Source: Knoxdaviesia capensis
Taxonomy: Eukaryota > Ascomycota > Sordariomycetes > Microascales > Gondwanamycetaceae
Assembly (NCBI GenBank): GCA_001510575.1
Contig: LNGK01000008.1
Span: 3,523,541 to 3,587,540, forward strand
Reading direction: 5' to 3'
Length of the DNA stretch: 64,000 nt
The position numbers and the translations under genes are program-made. Each line of letters opens with the position of its first letter. Positions within the stretch are counted from its first letter, which is position 1. This document shows positions 35,501 to 45,280 of the stretch, in pieces. The notes beneath the pieces were generated by a model that was given only the letters and a program-made list of their open reading frames with translations, did not search any database and had not been told where the DNA came from.

Positions 35501-35792
35501 CCCTTCGTCTTCAGGTGCGCCGATCCGCGCGGATGAACAACCTCTCCTACGGGCGCACTTCGGTGGGCTCGACGGCGCGTCGTTCAACGCGATGCACTAC
35601 ACCACGCGCGCGCTGGACGAGAGCAAGCACCCGTACGAGCTGCACAAGAAACGCGTCGACGACACGGTGCTTCGGCTGGACTGGGTGCATTGTGGGCTCG
35701 GCACGGGGTCGTGTGGGCCGGTGACGCTGGGGAAGTACCAGGTGCCGTCGGAGAAGGACCGCGAGTTTGAGTATAAGTTGTACCTGGAGTAG
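32511..35792 (+). CDS. GH2 beta-galactosidase, LacZ/Lac4 type, intracellular
   Basis: Two exons, 32511-34584 and 34657-35792 (72-nt intron, phase 1), 1,069 aa, close to bacterial LacZ and yeast Lac4 in size. The domains run in the usual order: sugar-binding jelly roll (about 85-270, LSGTWKFDL ... VPGMWQCQG), immunoglobulin-like domain, TIM barrel (about 370-650) and the C-terminal beta-galactosidase small domain encoded mainly by exon 2. In the barrel are GVNRHEHHPDSGR, the acid/base Glu in SLGNESWYG (E490) and the nucleophile Glu in MLCEFVHAMG (E554). It hydrolyses beta-galactosides such as lactose. There is no signal peptide, so it should act in the cytosol and need a sugar permease encoded elsewhere. 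It is convergent with the AA9 gene. Confidence 0.95.
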
Positions 35793-36202
35793 ACCTGGGG
35801 GTATGTATATGAGACATGCCTGGGCTGGATGCGGACGTGTAAATAGGTACTATGATCAAGAATGCATATATATGTGGTTCGAAGACAGATGTATATTTTG
35901 GTGGACCTGGTAACCTCATTGATTACTATACGACTTCGCTACACGTCTTATGTTGAACTTGCCATTGAATTGATACCAACCCTATCTTCATACAGCCGCA
36001 ACTATCACCCAACCCGAAAACCAAGAAGATAACCCAAAAGAAACGACCAAACATCCAAGATGTATCCTCAACACCCATAGCCGCCCGCCAAAACAACATT
36101 TTCCGTCAGAACTCCAATACCAACGCCAAAAAGACACCAACCCAGTTAAAGCATTGGGCGTACAAAAAGTCCATCAGAACATACAAGCAATGCACGAGGA
36201 TG
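35793..36202. other. Convergent spacer GH2 / AA9
   Basis: Holds the 3' ends of both genes. No other feature is seen. Confidence 0.5.
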
Positions 36203-37462
36203 TTACAGGAGGAACGCAGCAAGGAGAACACTTGTCGAGAGGACGATGGAAACATGGAGATCTGTGTAATGAGAATAAGTAACAAGAGGTTAGGGGGGGT
36301 TTTATTTTTGTTCTCTGTAGGGCTCTGCGCGGAAAGAAAATATGGGAAACATACCAAGCTTGTGGCCGGCCGAGCCGCCGAGACCCTCACCGGAGTCGGT
36401 GCCGGGGCCGAGTCCGTTCGGGGTTCCGCTGTTGCTGCTGCTGTCATTGCTGTCGTTATTGTTGCTGTTGGAATTTCCGCCGTTGTTGTTCGTGTTGCCG
36501 CTGTTACTATTGTTGTTGTTGTTGTTATTGTTGTTATTGTTGCTGCCGCTGTTATTGTTATTGTTGTTATTATTGTTGTTGTTTCCGTTGTTATTGTTGT
36601 TGTTATTGTTGCTTCCCCCGTTGTTGTTGTTATTGTTGTTCCCGTTACTCCCGCTTCCCTCCTTCTCGAGGAACGGCGTAGCCGTCTCAGTGGCCGTCAT
36701 AAATGCCTGGCTCGAAATCGGCGTAGCCCCCGCAATCATCTCCGGGCCGGGAATGTCATAGCTGCTGAACGACTGGTACAGATTAAAGTCCTTGTAGTCC
36801 GGGTACAAGTCGACGGCCTTGATACCCTCGGGCTTGGCCGAACCGCCGCCAGTGACTTCGAGATTCACACACTGCGGATAGTTCTGCGGCTCGCCACCCT
36901 GGTGCAGCGACAGAATCTCATGGCGCAGCACGTACAGACCCGAGGCCAGGTCCTTCGGGATCCGCACCTGCCACGAGAGCTTGTTGTCGACAATCAGGTC
37001 AGCCGCCCACCGACCGGTGTTCGACCCGGAAATCAGCCCCACCTCGGAGATCTTGAAGAACTCCAGGTCGGCCGGGTCGGCATCCGAGCAGCCGCTGGTC
37101 GGACACCGCGCCATGTAGTCCATGACAGGGCCGTGGTGCGATGACGGCCAGTCTGACCACAGCAGCTGCACGATCTCGCCAGCGGCAACCGTGGCGCGGC
37201 CGCGCGCAGCCCGCGCTCCCTTGTGGCACGCCATGTCGACGGTTCCGTAGCCCGACTTGGTCACGAAGCCGTTGTCGGTCACTTTGGTGGGCCAGCCGAC
37301 GGTGTCCGGGTCGAGGTTGTTGCCGAAGCCGTGGCCGCGGTCGGGGTCCCAGCCCGGATATGCCACGTTGTTGATGACGATCTCCTTGACGTGGCCGTGG
37401 GCGGCGACAGACACGGCGCCGGCGAAGACGCCGAGAAGGACAGACAGGCGTGAGGAGAGCAT
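36203..37462 (-). CDS. AA9 lytic polysaccharide monooxygenase, GPI-anchored
   Basis: Two exons on the minus strand, 37462-36355 and 36261-36203 (93-nt intron, phase 1), 388 aa. The signal peptide ends at A21, leaving the obligatory N-terminal copper His (H22, in HGHVKEIVIN). The second copper His is in SHHGPVMDY (H109/H110). The axial region ILSLH ... QNYPQCVNLEV supplies H187, Q193 and Y195 (precursor numbering). The catalytic domain ends near residue 230. A Ser/Gly/Asn linker with long Asn runs follows (about 280-350). Reading through the intron would end in a short charged tail. Splicing instead gives a hydrophobic C-terminus (LHVSIVLSTSVLLAAFLL), the hallmark of a GPI-attachment signal. 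AA9 enzymes oxidatively cleave cellulose and other glucans. Anchoring would hold this one at the membrane or wall. Confidence 0.9.
36425..36655 (-). repeat. (AAC/AAT)n trinucleotide microsatellite encoding poly-Asn
   Basis: Interrupted GTT/ATT repeats on the plus strand encode the Asn-rich linker of the AA9 gene on the minus strand. Length polymorphism between strains is likely. Confidence 0.9.
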
Positions 37463-39298
37463 GTCGATTTATTTTGTGAATGAGTGAGTGAATGTGAGTG
37501 TGGAAAGAGAGCAAAGATGATACACGAGTGTGTTCAAGAATGAAGTTAGTGAAATGTGTGCAGGTATGAAAAAAAGATTGAAAGAAAAGTCAGAAGCTTG
37601 CAAAGCCGACGAAACGAAAGACTCAAATCACAGCATGAAGTTCGTTGGTTGTAAGTGACAAAAGACAAAAATGCGAAGGTCGGAAGCTCAAAAAGTGCGA
37701 GCAGCCAACCTCATTATATGGACGATGGACTGTTGATATAATGATCTCCAACAGGCCTGTATAGATAGACTTCCAGATTTCACGGAGCAGCACACGGCGG
37801 CCAACCAACCCCCCTTTCTGCCAACTGTTTCTGTGGTACGCCGTGTTAAGACGCCAGGGGTTCGTGATATAGACCTGAAAAATCCCCTTCAAGACGGACA
37901 CAAGGAACATGCACTTCCTGAAGTCTTAGCATGGACGTGTACGAGGCGAGGAAGAAGACAAAATCAGGGAACCAAGTTACGCAGAGCCAGGCCGCTCATC
38001 CGTTCATTTCTGGTTGTTAATTTCAGGGTTTCTTGCCAACAGTTTGGAAAATCAGTTGCAGGTGCACCGTTGCTCATCATCCCGTCGATCACCACCGCAA
38101 AATCCAGGAGACGAAGAGATACAAAGAGAGAGAGGGGGGGAGAGAGAGAGACGGAATCTATGGAACATGTGGCCGTGGGAACGGGTCAGCAGAGACGCAT
38201 GAAACTGACAAGAAAAAAAAAAGGAACAGAGGGGTTATGCGGATCTGATATAATCCATCCTCCACAGAAGGCAAAATGCACTGTTGGGGATCGCCAGGAT
38301 AGGCCTGTGCCGGGGTTAGAAGTTCATGCGCCGAGAACACCCAAGCGGAACTGTTCAGACGATTGCAATCCATCACTCCCAAGGAGATTCCATGTCGGAG
38401 GATAACACCCTGACAGATGCAAAAGCGCCACCTTAGGGCCAGTTGGCAGGTTTCCCCCTCTTCCTCTAAAGTGTTTTAGGTTGAAGCTATCACCACCAAT
38501 AACAAAAGGTCAAAGTTAAGGTTGCGTTGAGATGCGGACGATCGTGCTTCGGGTTTAGGCAATCCGGAGTAGCAATGAGTTCGTGCTCGAGAACTCAATC
38601 TTCAGAACCGCGCAAGATACATTGCTTCTTGAACCCTCGGTCGAAATCGGGGCGGCCTTGAGACAGAAGTGTCCGTTTCATCCCATCAAGAAGTTGAAAC
38701 TGAACCCTAGTGAACCCTAACAAAACCGTGCCAATCACCAAAACTCCAGCGTCGATGCTCTCCCGATTGATATCAACAAGCTGAGTTGTAACAAGGCGCT
38801 AATTACATCTACTGCTCTATGACATCTTCAATCGCCTAGCATTCCAGGATAGCCCAATCCCGGTAGGAATTTTTCAGAAAATATATCTTTTTCCCTCCCC
38901 CACGACACGACCTGAGATGAAGTTCAAGTGAGAAAACCAGCCCCTGCATCAGAGATCTGCGACAGATGTCTTCGGCGATCACCACTCCGCACCAGGTTCA
39001 CTCGCACTTTTTCCTCGCTACCCGTTGATATCTTCTTCTTTCGCCACAGAAAAAAAAGAAAGAAAGAGAAAAGCCAAAAGCCAACAGGGCGCAAAAAAAG
39101 CTTGAGAAGAAGCCACACATTGGAAAATCTCAGGCTATCCGACTGAGCCCTGAAAGAGAGTACATAGAGAGTAGGTTTGCGCCCATACACAATGCCACAC
39201 ATGCTCGAGACCAGACGCACCGATCAGCTCGACACTTTAGAACACTCGGTACTATGTATATCGCACAGCCAGTCCCGGGTGCATCAATGCCCTAGATG
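37463..39298. other. Intergenic region upstream of AA9
   Basis: No gene is seen. It contains a short GA-repeat stretch (about 38126-38152) and telomere-like GAACCCTA words near 38704-38719. The open frames at 37833-38405 are not protein-like. Confidence 0.45.
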
Positions 39299-39892
39299 TC
39301 ACGTCACGTCGTCGCCCGATGTGTTCGCACCACCGCCTTTCTTTTTGAGCACCAGGTTGTCGTATCGAATACTCAGTCGGATATTAGAATCGGGTACAGC
39401 AGCTCGTTGGTACTCGGGAAAGATTTCCGCAATCCCAGCCTCGAACTGGCTTTCGTACGGGTCTAGCGCTGCCTCCTATCCGGCGGGTCTGGCAGATAAG
39501 GATCGAGATATGCCCTCGAGGTTAGCAATCGAAGGAAATAGTCTTCTACCCTTTAGGGATTCGTAGAGACGGTCTAATTGCTTCCTATGGTACTCGGGAA
39601 ACTGAGTCCACTTCGCGATAGTTTTCGGGTAAAACTTGTTGACGACAGAATGTATGCCGCGTTGGTTGATCAGGGAAGGACTCGTTTCTACGGTCAACCG
39701 GGCAAGCATGAGATGATGCCGGGAAAAGATACACGGAAGAAGCTGTGTAGGTTCAAGCATTTTCTAGAGTCGGAGCACCGTTTTCGACTGCCATTCTCGC
39801 TCATTTTCGTGTTCAAGTTTCTCTTCCTCGCGCTCCCGTTTCAATCTTTCGACATCTCCCTGGAGCCGCCTGGACTCTTCATCTGAAGGCAT
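39299..39892 (-). pseudogene. Relic of a fungal coiled-coil gene family
   Basis: One continuous frame of 198 codons on the minus strand, broken by two in-frame TAG codons (39766-39764 and 39478-39476) before a final TGA. It starts MPSDEESRRLQGDVERLKRE, an N-terminal coiled coil. Then comes a conserved-looking segment, RGIHSVVNKFYPKTIAKWTQ, with FPEYHRKQLDRLYESL, and a last segment, LDPYESQFEAGIAEIFPEYQ. This order (charged coiled coil, then a domain with a W-x-x-FP word) resembles a family I recall from Aspergillus genomes, whose longer members often precede kinase-like regions. There is no kinase segment here and no splice sites that would remove both stops. I read it as a truncated, decaying copy; the family identification is tentative. 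Confidence 0.55.
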
Positions 39893-40314
39893 CTTGAAGT
39901 CACGAACTATATAGGTCCAGTCAGAATAGGAAACAGGTTAGTATGCAATGAATTCGATGCCTCTGCTTCTTGGATGATGACGGATAAATTTATAGATGAT
40001 GCGATGTTAGGGACATAAGACATTGATCTAGAGAGCATTTGCCTTTCTAAATCATTAAGGCTGAATGAAGAGAAAACAGCCTGCCATATTAATTAGGATA
40101 AGAAAGTTGGTTGACATGGGCACGTCTGGAGGAGGGAGGGCAGCTGCTATCAGCTGTTGACAGCTGGCCCTGAGACAGCATTTGAAACGAGAGACCCTAA
40201 GAACCCTTAATAGAGTCCAGACAAAGACAGGCAGACGAGGCACACACTCGCACTCTCACTCTCGGAAATCGGGCAACATTCAAACATGAGCCCCCAACCC
40301 CAGAAAACATGTAT
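39893..40314. other. Spacer between the relic and GH43
   Basis: No gene is seen. It holds the 3' region of the GH43 gene. Confidence 0.45.
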
Positions 40315-41551
40315 CTACCCCCACCACGCCTTAACAGCCGCAACCTGCCCGGCATCCACAGGCACCACACTCCCATGCCGCAGATTCACCGGGAACCGCG
40401 CCCGACTACTCGCCTGCCACCCACTATTACTCCCCGGCTGCTCAGTCTCGTACGGCCGGTAATCATCGTCCCCGTAAAAGTCCAACAACAGATGCGCACG
40501 TCCGGGGATAGTGTTATCCCAGTACGCCGCGGGACCTTCGACGCCCGACGCGATAATCGCCGATGCGCCGCCGGGCCGTGTCCACGTGCCGAAGAGCCCC
40601 GTGGACGAGGTCCCCGCGAAGACGGTCTTCAGGGTCTCGTCTTTGAGGAAGCGCACGAACGATGTGGTGGTGTTGGAGCCGGCTGCGGGGGGGCAGCGGC
40701 AGGATTTCCAGGTCGATCACGTTGGTGGGCGCTTTGATGATGTACGTGCTCGGTGTGCTGAATGTGCGAAAGTCGCTGGTGTAGGCGGCGCGGATCACGA
40801 TGGGCCCCGGGGCTCCGGTGTGGTTCGGGTCGGATACGGGGTACTGCGGATACAGCCACTTCATGTCAGTACTTCTTGTCTGTCTGGACCTCGTGCGTCG
40901 ACTACGTGTGTTCTTCATGGCCGGGACTTACAAATTTGGACGCCCAGTGCACAAGGTACTGGTCCTTCGCCGGGTCCCAGATCGCGTCGGGAGCCCACAC
41001 CATGCCCGCCGACGCGTCCTCCACAACCACCAGGCGCTCTGAATGCCAACTGACCAGATCCGAGCTCTCCCACACGAAGATGCCCTTGGACCCCTGACGC
41101 TGCGCAGCATCCCAGTCTGTCTACCCTCCAAGTCAGTCAATCAACACTCTCCCCCAGTATTCACAATCGATACACGCCAGACTCACCTTCCCAATATGCA
41201 AATCCGTGCCTACAATGTACCACTTCCGCCCAGCCTCGGCCCCACCGCCAACCACCAACGACGGATCCCGCACGCCGCCTGTGCCTAGCGTCGGCCGAAT
41301 CACCGGCTGTTCACCATTCACCGCCGTGAACCCCACCGGATCGTTGTCCGCGCTCAAGAAGAAGTACACGTTAACTCGGCCCTCAGAAAAAACGCCCCCA
41401 GGTACCCCGTCAGCGGCAGTGCCCGCGGTAACACCACCTCCAGCACCGGCGATGCGAATGCTCCCGAGACGCCGTGCGCCGAGAGCGCCGCTACCATGGC
41501 AACCGTTGCGGCTGCGAGCCGGGCCATCGCTGACGATCCCGGGCGTGCCAT
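40315..41551 (-). CDS. Secreted GH43-family glycosidase with two frame breaks
   Basis: Minus strand, three exons: 41551-41187, 41120-40932 and 40843-40315, about 360 aa if two single-base breaks are ignored. N-terminal signal peptide (MARLAAATVAMVAALSAHG). Then GYLGAFF, VNVYFFLSADNDP and PTLGTGGVRDPSLVVGGG. In the GH43 fold the Asp of the RDPS word is expected to be catalytic. Exon 2 gives KGIFVWESSDLVSWH and MVWAPDAIWDP, with an acidic residue typical of the five-bladed propeller. Exon 3 gives RAAYTSDFRTFSTPSTYI and NVIDLEILPLPP. The frame shifts at a six-base A run (41387-41392, one base short) and at a seven-base G run (40687-40693, one base too many). Both introns have good borders. GH43 enzymes hydrolyse arabinan or xylan side chains; the substrate is undetermined. 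Confidence 0.75.
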
Positions 41552-42403
41552 TGCACACAAATGCAAAGGTAAAATAAGCTTGGTGATGGGCAGTGAATTG
41601 CAGACGGTATTAAGCACACTGACTCGAGATACACAGAAAATCTACAATCACCGTCGTCGATCAACGGGCCGTGGCGCCCATCTTATATTTACCCCATTAC
41701 CCCAAACTGACAAGTTTCCGATGTGCTATATATCAACCTGTAATATTCAATGTACCCCGGATTATGGGTTCCGCGGTATCGTGATTAATTGAAAGAAAAA
41801 AAGAAAAGAAGAAAGAAAGAAAAAAGAAGAAAAAAAGAAGAAAAGACGGATAAAAACCTTGAATAGCGTGCCATCAACCTCGGCTACAGGCTAATGGTGT
41901 TTGTCGTATGTCTATGTTTCATCGCAGATGTCGACTGTGCCGTACAATTGAGTTGATGGTTGGTGCGCATAACATCGATGTTTCGATGGTTTAGAGAATC
42001 AAATAAATGGCAAGCAACTATCAACTGGTGCGCATACCGGGTACACTGCAAGTCTTCAACAATCTGAGTGACAGTGAGTATCACCCGGTACCCCTGGTCA
42101 TTCCGAGTATAAGGGACTCATGCGTACACCGACAGTTAATAAGGCAAATTGATTCCTGTATTGATCATCCATACAAACATGTCTCCCATTCCACCAGATT
42201 GACAAGTAAATCGGAGCTTCGAAATTATAATACCGTGGTAGGTGCGTGAAAGCAATAAAAAGGAAATATTCATAGCTGGAATACAAATTAGGTGCCTATG
42301 TGAAAAAGGAAAAAAACATAAAACTTCAAACCCAGAACATCATCAGACCTGTCTTATCTTTTCATCCTCGTCAGTCCATGCCGCCGCGCAAACTCGACTA
42401 TTG
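41552..42403. other. GH43 promoter and spacer
   Basis: Contains a GA-rich tract (41788-41850) and the TATA-like site listed separately. No gene is seen. Confidence 0.45.
41682..41687 (-). promoter_or_regulatory. Putative TATA box of the GH43 gene
   Basis: On the minus strand the sequence reads AAATATAAGA, about 130 nt upstream of the GH43 start codon, the same spacing as for the GH7 gene. Confidence 0.35.
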
Positions 42404-44920
42404 TCATTGCCCCGCTCCCGGATTTTGCCGGCCATCCATCTCCGAGTACTGTGTCGTCCCCTGTTGCCACTGACCCTGGCCCGGAGGCGCCCCCGACGGA
42501 GGGGGGTAGTACGCCATTTGTTGAGGGTACCCGCCGCCGTAATACTGTGGCGGAGGGCTCTGGGGAGGGGGATATGATGGTAGTTGGGCGGCAGGCGCTG
42601 CGGACACCGGCGACGGGGTGTAAGGATAAGGTTGGCCAGAAAGCTCAGGAGGGAGCGGTAGCGACTGGCCAGGTGCCATGTATTGTTGCTGGCCGGGGAG
42701 CTCTTGTCTTAATTGGGTGGATCCGGGAGCCTCGTAGACAGATTGGGGAGACACATAACCCTGCCCAGGTGCCACAGCTGCAGCCGCGGCAGCCCCGTAG
42801 ACCGCCTGACCAGCAAGCTCCTGGTGCAGCTGTGTCGATCCGGGGACTTCATGAAGCGGGGGTGCGCCATATGCAGCGGCAGCCGGCGGCGGGGCCACCT
42901 GACCGGGGATAGCGGCGCCGGCTGCGGTCTGTCCCTCCAGTTCATTGGTGATGCGTCCCGATCCGTGCACCTCGTGTGCGGATGGCGGAACGTATGCGGC
43001 GGGCGGAACGGTCGGGGGCGTGTATCCGGATACTCCTTCGGGGCTGCCGGATCCATTGGTTTTGTTGACACTAGGACCGGGGCTGACAGATGGGGGTACG
43101 GCGTACACCTGGGTGCCACCAAGCTCGGCGTTTCCTCCAGCGAATGCAGTCGACATAGCTGGGGGCGCGCCTCCCGAAGGGGACGCTCCGCCAGGAGGGC
43201 GATACGGCCCAGGTCCACCCGGTCCATAGGGGCCTGCGGGGCCCCCGCCCATGTTGTTTTGCACAAGAGCCATTTGCTGTTGCTGAATTGCTTCTTCCCT
43301 GCGTCGGCGTCTCATCACGAAGACCGCAACAGCGGCAATAGCGAGGACAGCCACTCCGCCAAGAACACCTCCGACAATGACTCCAATACTAGGGCCACCA
43401 TCGTCTTCTTCATTGCTGCCGTTGTTGTTGTTGTTGTTACTGCCACCGTTGGTCGGGTTCGAGCTGCCACCAGTGGAGGTTCCAGTTGCCCGCCCCGTGG
43501 GGGTGGATGAGGCACCTCCAGCATCCGTTACATAAGTTTGGGGAATGGACTCCTTGGCACTTGTGACCACGACTTCAGCCCGAGCGGCGCTGCAATAGAA
43601 CTCGAATAGTTTTAGAGCTGACGAAACATCTTCAGTAGCAGTGCTCGAGCATGAGAAGCGAACTGTGGACACAATCTTCTCCGAGGCAAGGCGCGACATT
43701 CCGTCCTTGATGCAGACACAAGAAGCCATGGCCTGCGGGCCAGGAATACACAAGCTACGAGAGAACTGCAGGGGGGATTAGTTATCGTCAAAATAAAACT
43801 TGAATCAACCATGGCGGTTGGGGGAAAACGGCACAGAGTCCGCGCAATCGCAAGCAATAGCATCTGGGACTGGCGAGACATACCGGGGCAAGGCCATAGC
43901 TAAGACCAGAGCGCGCGCATGGAGCCATGCTCTCAAACTCGGGGAGGGCGGTGATGTAGAAGGAGACTAAGAAGGCACAATTGGTTAGCATTAACTGCGA
44001 CGTGCGAAAAGCGGACGAGGTCTTTTGCAGCATAGAGTGCACATACCGTCACCCGGAGGACCACTGGGGACCGGAATCTCGGTGGTACCGGCCAGCATCC
44101 CGCAGTAAGCGTTGTGGATGGAGCTGACAAAGTTGGCATCTTCGGTGTTGGAGCACGCCGTTTTCACACTTTCCATCAAAGAGCTCCGCAGGCGCGCAGA
44201 ATTATTATTCTTAGTACAAATACACGGAGCATACATTAACGGATTTTCGGGGCAGAGCGCTTGAGTCTGGAGTGCAAGCGACAGAAAGCACACAGGGGTT
44301 TGTTAGCGAATATCGACTGTTGGGGACAGATCACAGTAAGTGAAAGCATACCATGTACTTGGCAATATACGTAGCCGCATTGTAGGCACAAGACGGAAGG
44401 TTATCCAGCATCTTCATTTCGAATAAATAGCTGGAGAATGTTGTTTGCGCCGGCAGTGTCAGCGATGCATCCTGATTGCAGTACTGAGAGTACACGATCA
44501 AAGCGCTGGAAACGTCGTCAGTTGCTGTCGAACCGCATGAATATTGCACGGTGGAGCTGAGCTTGGTCGAAACGGCGGCTTGGTTGTTGTTCTTAGTGCA
44601 GACACATGATTGCAGTTCGGTGACGCCGTCGGGACACAACGACATCGTCTGGATCTTGATGTTGTAGGAGACTGCCGACCGCGCACATGGTGCCTGTTGT
44701 AGGATCGGGGGTTAATATCGAATCGAGGTTATGTGATAATGGCACACATCTGCTCAGATTGAGGAGATGACGTTTTGTATGAACATACCAGTGACGAATA
44801 GATCGGAAGATCTGTGATAAACCGGATCTGCTGGGCGGATGATCCCGAGACCATGAGCAGAGCCGACAGTGCAATGCCGCGCATGACGGCGCTCGTAGAT
44901 GTTGGCGATGAGCCAGCCAT
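42404..44920 (-). CDS. Receptor-like single-pass membrane protein with three CFEM-like Cys modules
   Basis: Five exons on the minus strand: 44920-44789, 44693-44352, 44266-44047, 43966-43884 and 43765-42404, 712 aa. All four introns (80-118 nt) have GTATGT-like donors and YAG acceptors. The signal peptide ends near residue 29 (SSAQQ). The ectodomain has three repeats of one six-cysteine module, each with a C-x-C core: LQSCVCTKNNN, YAPCICTKNNN and MASCVCIKDGM. Modules 1 and 3 also share APCARS and STATxDVSSAL words. The spacing resembles CFEM domains but with six rather than eight Cys. A Ser/Thr/Asn linker leads to one membrane segment (about 386-409, VIVGGVLGGVAVLAIAAVAV) and an RRRRR stop-transfer. 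The roughly 300-residue cytosolic tail is Pro/Gly/Gln-rich, with three copies of a motif around PGSTQLxQELxGQ. A surface sensor or adhesin is inferred. Function is unknown. Confidence 0.85.
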
Positions 44921-45264
44921 GGTGCCGGGAACGAGACACAAAGGGCTTTCGCGCGATATCTCACTAGAGTTTGGCCAAACAGCTCTTCAGGGACTTCGTA
45001 GAAGTTGAATAAAGAAAGGAGAGACAGATAAACGAGTGCCCGTAAGATACGGTGAGACAAATCGTCTATCAGTCCTCTAAAATTGCCACGATCAGTGAAG
45101 GTTATCTCTCCTGATCCAAAGTTCCGTTGGAGATGGATGAAGAGGGGAATGAAAAGGACAAGAGAAAAAAAAGAACGAAGAAAAAAAAGAAGAAGAAGGG
45201 GGAGAAACAGAAGAAAGCCAATACTGTACAAATGAGGGCTGAAAAGGTCGGCAGGGACGGAATC

Positions 45265-45280
45265 GGGGGGGGGGGGGGGG
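45265..45280 (+). repeat. Poly-G homopolymer (16 G)
   Basis: Sixteen consecutive G upstream of the receptor-like gene, in its probable leader. It resembles the flanks of the two assembly gaps. Confidence 0.95.

Noticed and set aside
36425..36655. Regular repeats considered as a CRISPR-like array
   Set aside because: Plain trinucleotide repeats in a coding exon of a eukaryote; no spacer structure.
36200..37144. Val/Ile-rich 314-codon frame on the plus strand
   Set aside because: It reads the reverse complement of the Asn repeat of the AA9 gene; the hydrophobic run is a microsatellite artefact, not a membrane protein.
38126..38152. GA-rich stretch considered as a transposon or regulatory repeat
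   Set aside because: Short and simple; common in fungal intergenic DNA.
42713..43510. 265-codon plus-strand frame
   Set aside because: Antisense to the low-complexity tail of the receptor-like gene.
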